A DNA stretch of 64,000 nucleotides, taken from the NCBI GenBank assembly GCA_003868215.1, contig QWDQ01000008.1, positions 496,001 through 560,000 of the forward strand. Reading direction: 5' to 3'. Below the pieces are notes generated by a model that ran no database searches, was not told the origin of the DNA, and was given only the letters and a program-made list of their open reading frames with translations. Numbering within the stretch: position 1 is the stretch's first letter; each line of letters opens with the position of its first letter. Shown here piece by piece: positions 23,545 through 34,739 of this stretch. The position numbers were made by a program, and so were the translations under genes. The stretch is from Pseudophaeomoniella oleicola. Lineage: Eukaryota; Ascomycota; Eurotiomycetes; Phaeomoniellales; Phaeomoniellaceae.

Positions 23545-25901
23545 TCATCCTGTTACTGTGACTCCTTTCTCGTTTCCGGTCATACTACTACTAGTCTTCT
23601 CTCCGTTCTCCGTCGTCGTCTCCTCCTCCCCTTCCAACGTCGGTACTGCCGCCGCCGTCTTCTTCTCCTTCTTCCGACCGCCGATCCATTCGACCATGAA
23701 GACGAAGAATTCCTTGATGCTTCTCCGCCCTTCCCAGAGCGGGAGCAGCGTGATCGTGGTGGCGGCGTAGAAGCTCCAGAGGAAGACGACGACGATCCAG
23801 CCCTTGAAGAAGCCGCGGCTGAAGATGTAGTGGGTGCCGTACATCGGGATCGGCCAGAGGATCAGGTAGCAGAGCGTCATGACGAGGCTGGCGATGAGAG
23901 CGAAGGTGCGGGCGCGGATGAGGCGGGAGTTCTCGGCGACGGGGTTGGTGTGGTGGGCGGCGGGAATGCCGCTCTCTTCGGCGAGGACTTCGTCATGTTC
24001 CTCGGCGTTGGCAGCGCCCATGTCGGCGTCATCTGATTTCTTGATTTCCTTCAGATGTTCCCAGTCGTAGTTGTCCGGCTTTATGTATGTGAGGAGAGGG
24101 GTCAGAACGATTGGTCCAAAGACGGACATTCTGGTCTCGGAGTCAGTATAGCCGCTCATTTGACCTCAACTGAACAAGACTCACATGTTCCCAGCGACCA
24201 GAGGGATACTCTCATTGGTTGTCGCCAATGTAACAGAACCGTAGTGAGTGTAGGCAGTGGTAAGCCATGCGGTGATAGCAGCAGCCGACGATACCACAGG
24301 GGCGACGATGACTGCCAATTTTGACTGCTTCTTCCACATGACGGTGCAAGCCATCGGGAGAATGGCAGAGTCTACCACGATGCCAATAGCGGTGACGATA
24401 TAGTTTACTAGAATGCCTGATCAGCCTCTCATTAGAATAGAGCAGAGCTATGAGGGGCTTACCACTGAAGCCTGCGTGATTCAGACCAACGGCAACAGAT
24501 GCAACGAGAATGGCAAATGCCACGACCACAATACGCGAAAACCGAAGCAGTTGAACCCCAGTCGCTTTTGGATTGAAATAAGCTTGGTAAACGTCGTGTG
24601 TAATCAGAGCCGATGTAGCCATGGTTTCCGAACTCATTGCACTTGTGACAGCCATGAATATCATGAGCAGGATGGCAACAGCGCCATTGTTTCCCCAAAA
24701 GGTAAGAGCTGCGTAAGGCATTGCCATACCTGATTTTATCGTTAGCATTCCCATACATGCAGGAGTTTAGCAGACGCACCAGTGGAAACCTCGTAAGAAG
24801 TCATTCTGTTTGGATAAGTCGGGAACTGTGGTAGATGTTCTGTAGCAGCTGCCGTGAGGCCGTACGTTGTTGCGAGGACAAATGGGATGGTGAACCAGCA
24901 ACTTCCACCAAGGAGGTACCCAGCCAACGTACCAGCTGGATCTGCAGCGATTGCCTTTTGAGACAATTGGGAGTCAACTGCTGCAGCAAAGCCGGCTCCA
25001 ACGAAGATCAATCCGATATAGCCGCCGCCAGGACTTGACATGGTAAGATACTCCCCACCGGCATTTCCAGATACTGGATGCAGCCTAGCAGCCTCTTTCA
25101 AAAGATCAAACATCCTGTCAGTGGATCCAACTACAGAGGACGTCGTATATACGAGGAATACAGAAGCGAGCATGATAACGTAAATAATGACCGTGTGAAC
25201 CTGTTATGGCGAGTCAGAACAGTGCTGAAAGCCGTGCAAACGTACTCACCCAGTCTGTGACGAATGTAGCCTTGATGCCACCGAGAACAGTGTAGATCAC
25301 AACGCCAATTGGAAATAAGAAGCATGCTCCGTCGCGGTTGATGCCCGTCATAGTCTCAAAAACTGTAGATCCGCCGACCAAAAGGTTCACAGCGGCGAAG
25401 AACTGGTAGAACATTGCGTAACTTCCAAGTACAATGTGTGCACCCGCCCCATAACGATGTCGTACAACTTCGAGGAAAGTGTGAGCGTTCGGAGCTCTGC
25501 GTTTCAGCTCGATAGCAAAAACCGAGAACAAGAGAATCTGCACACTTGCGGCACTGGCATACCAGAACGGACCTGATATACCGTACGTATATCCATAGGT
25601 TGTTGAAGTAAGCAGAGTAGCGCTGATTGTCCATGAAGAGACAACCGCTGAAGCTGTGAGTCCCGTTTTAACACTGTGTTTGGCTGTCATGAACATCTCT
25701 GAAGCTGGGTCAGCCTGCTTCTCTCATCTTTGGATGAAAGCCCAGCGTACCTGAAGTTTGCTTCTCAGCAAAGAATTTCGCGAGGCACCATGACATCAGT
25801 GACATCCCCAGGGCAAACAATGCTCCAACTCCAATGATTATGCCATACCCGACGCCCTCGCCGAGGGGAGGGGAAATCTGTAGGCCTTCCACAGATGACA
25901 T
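23545..25901 (-). CDS. DUR3-like sodium:solute symporter family permease
   Basis: Plasma-membrane transporter of the SSS family, related to fungal and plant urea/polyamine transporter DUR3. Six exons on the minus strand, 25901-25751, 25698-25250, 25200-24780, 24729-24463, 24407-24185 and 24130-23545, sum to 699 codons (698 residues), the usual DUR3 length. Family signatures include VGYGIIIGVGALFALGMSLM (first helix), AKHSVKTGLTASAVVSSWT, YGISGPFWYASAASVQILLF, ELKRRAPNAHTFLEVVR, GGIKATFVTDW, FVGAGFAAAVDSQLSQKAI and AMSSETMATSALITHDVYQ. The C-terminal tail is cytosolic, Thr/Glu-rich. It is divergently transcribed from the LamB gene across 629 bases. I infer from this linkage that its substrate may be a lactam or the resulting amino acid, not necessarily urea; the sequence alone cannot decide. 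Confidence 0.9.
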
Positions 25902-26530
25902 CCTGAAGGGTAGGGTGTTGTAGACAGCTGGTCATATAACGACGAGACGAGCCAAAAGTCTGGACGGTACTTCAGAGGACAAAGCTGTTGCTATAAGCTC
26001 TTCAGGCCCTGCAACCATTATCGGTCCCAGCTCAGTTACAAGCCCGAATTTATGCCATTCGAGATAGAGGCCCGTAACTACCCCTGCCTCCCAGTGGATC
26101 AGGCAGGAATGGTCCACCTCCTGGGCTCGAAAACAGATGACATTGAGTAACTGCATGCCGAGACGCTCATCTTTGTCTATTGCTGATAGCGTTGCTGATA
26201 AGGAGTATTGAGGTTAAGGAGATCGGCGCGTTAGAGCTCGATACTTTCCCGTTTGGCGAACAGATTAGTCTCCCTGTGCAGGGGTTTATGTCGATCGTAT
26301 ATGATGAAGGTTGCTTGGGGCGTGTACTAGTCACTGTATGTGATCCCGGGACAACGGCGGGCCTTGTTAGAGGCTGTTATGTGATGCTATCAGACATGCT
26401 CGGATCCCCGACCTGGAGGTTTGTTCCGGGTTCTCAAAATGGAACTTGGTAACACAACGACTCACATTTGCTTCATTCGGCGTGCAAGCAACATAATTGA
26501 TATTCAAGTGCCGTCTGTAAAGCTACGAAA
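25902..26530. promoter_or_regulatory. shared divergent promoter of permease and lamB, with GATA sites
   Basis: Three HGATAR motifs of the AreA/Nit2 type are present: TGATAG at 26184-26189, TGATAA at 26196-26201, and CTATCA (reverse TGATAG) at 26387-26392. Two zinc-cluster-type half-site pairs are also seen: CCG-N6-CGG at 26346-26357 and CGG-N4-CCG at 26401-26410. Paired GATA sites 12 bases apart are typical of nitrogen-regulated fungal promoters. Motif presence is seen; regulation is inferred. Confidence 0.5.
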
Positions 26531-27355
26531 ATGGCTGCAGGGTTAGCTGTGAAGTATGAAATCAATTCCGATATGGGCGAGGGGTTCGGGAGGTGGAAGA
26601 TGGTAAATCCAAGAGTGTGTTGCAAATGATTATAGTTACTGAGACCTCATGGCTAGGGACCAGATGCAGAGTTGATGAAAATCATTGATGCTGCCAATAT
26701 CGCATGCGGTTTCCATGCAGGGGATCCGACTATCATGATGAACACCGTCCGTCTATGCAAACAGCACGGCGTCAAGGCAGGTGCTCATCCAGGCTTGCAA
26801 GATTTGATCGGATTCGGGAGAAGGAAGATTGAGATCGATCCTAAGGATATGTACAACATGATCCTGTACCAAGTTGGGGCATTGAAAGCTATGCTTGATG
26901 CCGAGGGCGTGCCGCTGAATCATATCAAACCTCACGGCGAACTCTTTTTCTACATGCTTAGGGATCTCAAAATCATGAGGGCTGTTCTTGAGGCCTGTGC
27001 TACCTTCAAAGTGCCGGTCTACGGAGCGAAGAATGAAGCGGAGAAGAAGATGTGTGACGACTTGGGTATCCCTTTCCAGGAAGAAATCTACGTCGATATT
27101 GATTATAGTCCTGAGGGAAACCTGGTACCAGTCGCTCAGTCCAAGCCTGCCTCGCCTGAGCTCTGCTACCAGAGGGTTGCCGACATGGCTTCCACAGACC
27201 ACACGACGGCAACTAATGGTGAACGTGTGAAAATGGGATTCAACGGGGCACCGTTCAGTGTATGCATTCACAGTGATATGCCCACTGCCCTGCAAAACGC
27301 GGAGGGGGCGAGAAAAGCGGTGGATGAAGCCAACGCAGCGAAGTCGTTCAAATAG
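26531..27355 (+). CDS. lamB: LamB/YcsF family protein (5-oxoprolinase subunit A-like)
   Basis: Member of the family named after Aspergillus nidulans LamB (2-pyrrolidinone use) and Bacillus YcsF, now PxpA, a subunit of the ATP-dependent 5-oxoprolinase PxpABC. Two exons, 26531-26602 and 26657-27355, give 256 residues, normal for the family. The first exon supplies the signature NSDMGEGFGRW (family consensus DLNCDLGEGFG), absent from the longest single frame. Then come ANIACGFHAGDP, GVKAGAHPGLQDLIGFGRR, HIKPHGELFFYM and the C-terminal FSVCIHSDMP. It is cytosolic, with no targeting signal. It is divergent from the permease and followed on the same strand, 892 bases later, by the biotin-dependent partner. 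I infer a joint lactamase activity with that partner. Confidence 0.92.
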
Positions 27356-28247
27356 TAGCGGTATGTCTACTACGTATAAGCATGAATAATGATATGGAAT
27401 CAACATATTTCCCCCCCTACACTCTTTATGTTAAATTATAGTATCGCAAAAGAATGCATCTGGTTCCAATACGCCTAGATCCTGGAGCCTTCACGTGGAA
27501 TGACCTTCCGATGACAACACTTCTTTCAAAGTGATACGTTCACATTGATCTCCTGCATCTATGGCCCAAGGTGCCGTCCTCTCAGACCTGTTATCTTCTC
27601 AGATAGAAGAATTATGGACAAGTGCCCTTAGTGAGTAAGGTCATCGACAAATCTGTGCTGCTCTGGCTTATCTGGTTCACGAGCCGGGCCATCGAGCCCA
27701 TAGTCATAACCAGCTCGCCAGGCGTCAACGGCGGTCTCCAATTATATTTGTTTCACGATGATCCTTGTATGTTCGATGATTAGCAGCTTCCCAATCCAGT
27801 GTGATCGCTGCCTTGGGTGTCTCGGGCCACAATAGATGAGGATACTATTACTACGTACAGTATTACTGTATCGCACCTTATCAACCTCATAGTAAGAGCC
27901 ACCAACATCGCTCTTCTCCGGAACCTCGTGCCTCCTCCTCGACCCCAAAGCCGAGCGTAGTACACAAGCCATTGCACGCCAATTGCGTTTGAACTAATCC
28001 ACTGACCCGAGAGAACGCCATACATAGTACGGTCGAATCCTGGAAAGAGAGGCTAGTGTTCGCGGGGTACTAGTATCTTTCACGAACGTAGTAGCGAGGT
28101 AGATAAGGCCATGATCGGATCTGCGTATCATGTCATGTCTCCTCTAAGCAGAATGCATTTCCTCGTTAGGGCAGGTTCCAAAGACTCAAGTCCTTCCCCA
28201 GATAATCTCATTCAGGACTGGAATACAAGGGTATCATCTCAGGCAGA
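27356..28247. promoter_or_regulatory. lamB-lamA spacer with GATA sites
   Basis: No gene is seen. Two AGATAA motifs lie upstream of the LamA-like start, at 28101-28106 and 28200-28205, matching HGATAR of AreA-type factors. A CTACTACGTA half-palindrome occurs near 27368 and another near 27850. Confidence 0.45.
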
Positions 28248-31200
28248 ATGGCATCGCAAGGACTGGGCCATATAAAGAAAGTGCTCATTGCCAATCGTGG
28301 CGAGATCGCCGTACGATGCATCAAGGCCTGCTCAGCTGCGGGGGTAAAGAGCGTTGCCATTTATACAGAGGCAGACGCAACCTCGCTTCATGTAAGCTTT
28401 GCCGATGAGTCGGCATTGTTACCTGGTCCGAATAGCACGGCCTACACAGACGGGTATATCTAACAGACAATGCTGCTTGTTCACCACTAACTGTAAACGC
28501 AGAGACGCCATCATCGAGATATGTAAAGGTTTGGAGGTGGACGCCGTCCTTCCTGGCTATGGATTTCTCAGCGAAAACACCGATTTCGCGGCGAGTGTCA
28601 AGGCGGCGGGCATGGTATTCGCTGGCCCATCATCAGAGTCTATCTCCGCAATGGGTCTAAAACATGAGGCCAGAGAAATCGCTAGAAAGGCCAAAGTTCC
28701 CATTGTCCCAGGCTCCTCATTGCTATCGTCTGCCGAGAATGCAGTGAAGACAGCCACGGACCTCGGTTTCCCGATTATGCTCAAAGCTACTGGTGGTGGT
28801 GGTGGCATGGGGTTACAGGTCTGCAATTCTGCTGACGAAGTTGAAGCGGCATTCAAGCGCGTTGAGAGCAGGGGGGCAGCTCTATTCAAGAACTCCGGAG
28901 TATTTCTCGAACGCTATTATCCTAACTCTCGACACATTGAGGTACAGGTTGCTGGAAACGGTGATACCGTCATTCACTTCGGCGAGAGGGAATGCTCTTT
29001 GCAGAGACGACACCAAAAAGTCATCGAGGAATGTCCGAGTCCGTACGTGCAAAAGCATCCAGAGCTACGGGAGAAGCTCACGGCCTCCGCTGTGTCTTAC
29101 GCTTCGCAGCTGAACTACAAGAGCGTTGGTACCGTGGAGTTTCTCGTTGACGACGAAACAGGGGACTATTTCTTCCTCGAGATGAACACTCGACTTCAAG
29201 TGGAGCATCCTGTTACGGAGAAATGCTACGACGTTGATCTCGTACAGCTGATGCTACGTCAGGCCGATTATGAGAAGGGAGGAATGGGTGGTATCCCGAC
29301 TGAAGAGCTATTGAGCATGCAGAAGCCAGGGCCCAAAGGAGCTGCAATTGAGGCCCGAATATATGCTGAAATACCGTCTAGAGACTTTGCTCCAAGTCCT
29401 GGGCTCCTTCAAAATGTCGAATGGCCTCAAGGCGTTGGCCTTCGTATCGACACATGGGTGAAGACTGGCCAAAGGATACCACCTTACTATGACCCTCTAA
29501 TCGCAAAGCTTATAGTACACTCCAGAGAGGATCGTAAGCATGCACGAGAGAAGATCTTGCAAGCTCTGGCAGAAACAACGCTTCAGGGCCCAGCGACAAA
29601 TCTAGAATACTTACAAGCGGTCATCGAGACGGAGAATTTCGCGCAAGGCGACACACTCACGAATTTCCTCTCGAGCAAGTTCGTTTACGAACCACGTGCA
29701 ATCGATGTTTTGAGCCCTGGAGCATTCACCACCGTTCAGGATTTCCCTGCTCGAGCTGGCCAGAGTCATGGTGTGCCTAGTTCTGGGCCTATGGACACTA
29801 TCAGCTCGAGAGCAGCAAATCTTCTGGTTGGCGACAGCCCTGGTACAGAGCTATTAGAAGTTACGGTTTCGGGCCCAGAGCTCTTGTTTCACGTCGCCGC
29901 TGTGGTATCTGTTTGTGGTGCAAAGATGTCAGAGGTCACGGTTGATGGAGTGGATCAGCCAATGTGGTCTCGGTTCATCGTCAACAAAGGGCAGAAGCTG
30001 AAGGTCGGAAAGGTTGAGACTGCAGGCTGCCGCTGCTATATAGCTGTGAAAGGGGGTTTTCCGTCTATCGCGACGTACCTTGGCTCCAAAGCGGCGACGC
30101 CATCACTTGGCCTTGGTGGTACGCAAGGGAGACAGGTGCAAATGGGTGATATGTTCTCACTCTCCGAGTTTTCAGAGACGTGGGCATCCTCAATGAGTCC
30201 TTACTCCCTACCGAAGGAGGTCCTACCCGATTTCGCATTTGAACATGTCTACTGCATGCATGGTCCTCATGATTCTGATGATATCATGACGCAGGAAGAC
30301 CGCGACATGATCTACAGCCATTCGTGGAAGATAGGCCACAATAGTAACCGCACTGGAGTGCGATTGGTTGGGCCGAAGCCAAAATGGGCGAGAAAAGATG
30401 GCGGCGAAGGTGGTTCGCACCCGTCTAACGTTTTTGATTATGGCTATCCTTCCCCCGGCGGCATTAACTGGACTGGCGATGACCCTGTTGTCTTTACTTC
30501 AGACAGTCCTGATCTGGGAGGACTCGTGTGCTCGACTACCATCTGCTCCGGCGAATTGTGGAAAATTGGCCAATTGAAACCCGGAGACTTTGTCAAGTTG
30601 AAGCCGACGACTTATGAGAATGCTGTGAAACTGCTTCACCGCAACGAAGAATATCTCAATGACATACAGCATCTAATTAGTGGTCATTCCACACACAAAC
30701 CCGTACTGTTTTACTCCTTGCCACCTGGCGAGTCTCCGGCTATATTGAAGTTTGTCAGGCGAACCGATGGCCGGCCTGATGTGACGTATCGTCAAGGTGG
30801 CGACCGCTTTATCATCATCAAGTACGGCACTGAGACTGCAGACTTGATGATCGTGGCGCGCGTGAGACTCCTTACGCAAGCTCTACAGTCTCAGGGTATC
30901 GAGAATCTTGTCCTAAACCCAAATGTTGGAACCTTGACTGTTCAGTTTGATTCTCTTGTCCTCAGCCAATCCCAGCTTATCTCCATAATTTCCGATCTCG
31001 ACGACTCGATCACAGACTCGGTCCATGCCCACATACCCTGTCGGGAGATTCGCGTGCCAGCCTGCCTCGATCACCCAGCTCTTCAAGAAGCCGTTCAGCG
31101 GTACATGGACACAGCTCGACCGACCGCCGCATATCTGCCTGACAATCTCGAATATCTACGGAAGAACAACGCTTTCGAGGATCGTCGTGATGCCTTCGAT

Positions 31201-32013
31201 ATGCTCCTGAAGACTCCATACCTGACTGTTGCTGTCGGCTTTCTCGTCGCCACTCCTATCCTTTTCCCACTCGACCCGAGATGCACGATCATCGCCCAGA
31301 AATACAATCCGTCACGCGTGTTCACTCCGGGGGGAACTATCGGGATCGGCGGTTCCCTACTCTCGATCTACCCCATCGACGCCCCGGGCGGTTACATGCT
31401 CTTATCGCGCACACTCGAAGCCTGGGACACATTCGGCACCCGCCCGGGTTTCACCCCGTCCAAACCCTGGCTCTACGAACCCTTCGACCTAATCCGCTTC
31501 TACGAAGTCTCCCTCGCCGAATACACGCAAAACGAACGGGACTTCATCGCGGGAAAATACCACTTCGACATCCGCCCGACCACCTTCGACGTCTCACACT
31601 GGCACACCCTTTCCCAAACCGCCAAATCCTCCCCTTCATTTCAAACCCACAAATCCAACCAACAACGCGCCGCGCAAGAACAACTCGAGCACGAAAACGC
31701 CCTGCTCCACGCCTGGACCGCGTCCAAAGCCTCGGCCGCAAAATCCGACGCCCAACAACTCCAATCGCTGCTCGAATCCGACGACACCCTGAAAGTGACG
31801 TCGCCGATCGACGCGAACGTGTGGAAAGTCCTCGTCGGACCCGGCGATGTGCTCGACGACGGGCAACTCGTCGTTATACTCGAGGCCATGAAGATGGAGA
31901 TCAACGTGCATGCGGGACCCGAGATGAAGGGAGCGAGGGTTAAGGGGGTGGCGAGTAAGCCGGGGAGTATCGTGAGTCCGGGGCAACCGCTGATTGTTGC
32001 TGTGAGGGATTGA
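28248..32013 (+). CDS. lamA: LamA-like biotin carboxylase-KipA-KipI-BCCP fusion
   Basis: Two exons, 28248-28453 and 28503-32013, give 1238 residues. Order of domains: biotin carboxylase (about 10-460), with KATGGGGGMGLQ ATP loop, HIEVQV, FGERECSLQRRHQKVIEE and EMNTRLQVEHPVTE; KipA/PxpC/AHS2 (about 490-800, FTTVQDFPARAGQSHGVPSSG, ELLEVTVSGPELLF); KipI/PxpB/AHS1 (about 840-1060, GGTIGIGGSLLSIYPIDAPGG); C-terminal biotin carrier (last 80) with EAMKMEI, Lys biotinylated. This is the layout of urea carboxylase and of the second half of fungal Dur1,2, but the N-terminal allophanate hydrolase of Dur1,2 (about 1830 residues) is absent. With LamB beside it, the set supplies every PxpABC subunit plus AccB/AccC functions. 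From memory, the A. nidulans lam locus carries lamA and lamB for 2-pyrrolidinone use; lactam opening is therefore the best inference, urea or guanidine carboxylation the alternatives. GC rises over the last 700 bases. Confidence 0.9.
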
Positions 32014-32642
32014 TTTGGATTTGATTCGATTTGAATTGGTCTTGTTCTTTTCTTTCGGACGGCTTCCCACTCCCATATCATCAGACACGGGGTATATATA
32101 TATATATATATATATGTAGCTACTTAGCCCAAAGAAATGACATGAGACTTATCTGCATAGTACTTAATCATATTGAAGGAGACCACGATTCGTGAACGAT
32201 GATCCAGACATATCTCCCTTTTCCTTCTTTCCTCCCTCTTCGCTCTTTATCTGAAATGGCCCTTGCTCCGGAATAACAATCGATCAACATTCAACGACGC
32301 CTAACTCTGCATAACACATAAAACACGTCATACAATAGGACAAAGGCGAAGAGAAGAACACCATGAACGTAACCATCACACCTACTTCAGCAAAAAAGAA
32401 GATCCCCTCCGTCTTCCCGCACAATTCTGTATACGCTTCCATCAACTCTGCGTTTGTGTCATTCATTGACGAATCCGTATGTCAGTTATATTTGATAAAT
32501 TCCCACCTCCGAACTACGTAGTACATCCCTCCGCTCCTTTTCCCACCTTAGCCGTTCGGATCTGATAGTGAGCAGAAGTGTTGAGCCGAGTCTCATCCCT
32601 CTCGGCACAAAGACTCGGCACAAAGACAATAGGATGTTCAGA
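32014..32642. other. convergent intergenic region with TA repeat
   Basis: It lies between the 3' ends of the LamA-like gene (+) and the ankyrin gene (-). It holds (TA)11 at 32093-32114 and the palindrome ACTACGTAGT at 32513-32522. No gene is seen. Confidence 0.55.
32093..32114. repeat. (TA)11 microsatellite
   Basis: Perfect TA tract about 80 bases after the LamA-like stop codon. Confidence 0.9.
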
Positions 32643-34739
32643 TCAATGGGCATTTTCCCCTTCCCTGATGGCCTCGTGATGGGCCAAGTTCCTTTGATTT
32701 TCGAATCCGTGCTCAGTCTCACCGCCATGTTCGCGCAATAGATTCATGAGCACGAGGACAGCAGCGTAATCTTTATCTAGAGTTTGGGACTTTTTCATCC
32801 TCTGATATCTGTGAATAACGACATCAAGAGGAGTTTCATTATTGTCATTATAAACATTGACCTTCGCGCCGTGCTGGAGGAGAGTCTTGACGGAATCGAT
32901 CAAGTTGGTGGTCTGGGCGGCATAATGAAGCGCCCTGTTGCCCTTTCTGTCTCGAAACTCGGTGCGTACGTGGGCGTCGAGAAGCAGCTCCATGCCTATC
33001 TTCACGAATTGCCCACACAGAGGTGAATCAAACATGAAGAGAAGCCTCATCAAAGGTGTTCGACCCTCCTCATCATAGTTGTTCACGTTACTACCCTGAA
33101 GTACGGCTTCTGACAGTGCGCTTCGAAAATTCGCATTTGCTTCCCCAAGAACAGCCTCTGTCGGTTTTCGAGCAACATCGGCGGACAGTCCCGGATAGTC
33201 GTTACCGAACAAAGTGAGAATGCCGTGCACACGATCGTCCAGTAATTGGAATACAGATTCATGCAATCCGGGATATCTGTTGACCTGCGTGCTCGATGGA
33301 TCGGAACTCTTGCTTCGCAAAGTCTTATATCGCTGTCCTATTTGATGGAATAAGCTGTGACCCCGATTGTCGCGATATGCTGAAATAATCTGCATCCATG
33401 GCAAGTCCTTCTGCGCTAGCAACATCATGACATCGACGGGAAACTTCTCTTCAAGCATCAGTGTGTGCAGAAAAGATTGTCCATCGTTGTCAGCGATTGT
33501 GAAGTCAAATTCTCGTAAAGTAAGTGTCCTAATAAGACTGATGAATTGGCGCGGATCCAATATGTCTGATGGACTATAAACATGAAGAAATGTTTGCCCA
33601 TCAAGATTCGTATGGTTGATATTGTCAGTGACGCGCATGACGGACGTTAGGATCTCTATGTTCGCTCCCCATCGAGCTGCAATAAGGAGCAAATTGTTTC
33701 CAAGCTCATCGACACGATTAGCCTCGAAAGGCTGAATGCAGAGGCCACTCATATAATATGCCTGCGTCGTATCGCTCATGATGACCTGGCTCAACTGCCT
33801 ATGCACGCAAGAGGTCGACGAGAGACAGCAAGAATACAACACAGCACTGTTGGCCTCTACGCCAGTTTGAGATGTTGGCCACAATGACACTAACTGCTGA
33901 ATGCCGTACATGTGATCAGCAGCCGGGCTCGATAGATGAGAAGACCCATCAGTCGCTTCCCGGCTTGAAAACGAGAACTTGCTTGAGGTGAGGGAAAGGC
34001 CACTTAAGAGACTAGCAATATCTGTCAAAAAAGATGGAGTGCGTTCGCCGGACGGTGCTCTACTAAGAAAGGAAATCCTTGATCGGCGCCGTGCAAGCAT
34101 CAACAATGTATCAGGATCTGCTCTCGGAGCTTCCGTATCAATTAGAGATCGATCCTCATGGGTGGGTGATTGACGATGTTGCCCGAGCTCGGAGGTTGGC
34201 TCTGTCTGCGGAACTGTTTTCTTGTCTGTACTTATTGAGGAAGCATTGCCTCCTGACAAGGACAATGAAGCTGCTATTGTCGGTGGTTGATGCTGGAGAG
34301 ACAGTCTGTGAGAGAGTCCAGACATTTCGTAGGACGGAGCATTGACAATCTCTGGCATAATATTTGCGGGGCTACTCTGCCTCCTTGATCGCCTGCTGTC
34401 CCTGACCCGTCTTAGCAGTTCGATTCGTTTCTTCATTGCTGCTCTGTTGGGAGGCCGGAGTTCGGCATAGCCCTTTGATAACATTTTGCCGAGTAGGATC
34501 TCTGTGTTTCGCTCCCTGAGAAGTGCCGTCAATTGGAAGTTCTTGCTTGATACGTATTCCGGCTGGGATACCTACTTTGGCCTGAAGGAATTATCGCCAA
34601 GCAACTGCAGTATGTCTTTCAGTCGGACGTACTTCTGAGGCGTGAATAGGTAAAGCCGTAATAGGCGTCGCAAGCGTGAAGACGTCCATGTCGACGGTCT
34701 CCCCGGGCGTTGAGGGCGCTTCGTTGTAACACGAGCCAT
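32643..34739 (-). CDS. ankyrin-repeat protein with basic N-terminal domain, function unknown
   Basis: The main exon (about 34540-32643) encodes roughly 630 residues without a starting ATG, so an upstream exon is needed. The likely start is the ATG at 34739 (MARVTTKRPQRPGRPS), followed by a basic helical stretch (LRRLLRLYLFTPQ) and KDILQLLGDNSFRPK. This resembles short DNA-binding-like N-terminal domains of some fungal ankyrin proteins. The joining intron is not resolved: the in-frame donor GTAGGT would leave an intron of about 30 bases, too short, so a donor near 34628 (GTACGT) or a model error is possible. A Ser-rich linker fills the middle. Ankyrin-type units are visible at VDELGNNLLLIAARWGANIE, DEEGRTPLMRLLF, DRKGNRALHYAAQTTN and DNNETPLDVVIHRY. 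No catalytic domain is seen. It is probably a nuclear or regulatory scaffold, but that is a guess. Confidence 0.7.

Noticed and set aside
31281-31943. 220-codon Arg/His-rich frame inside the LamA-like gene
   Set aside because: Shadow of the real reading frame in GC-rich coding sequence.
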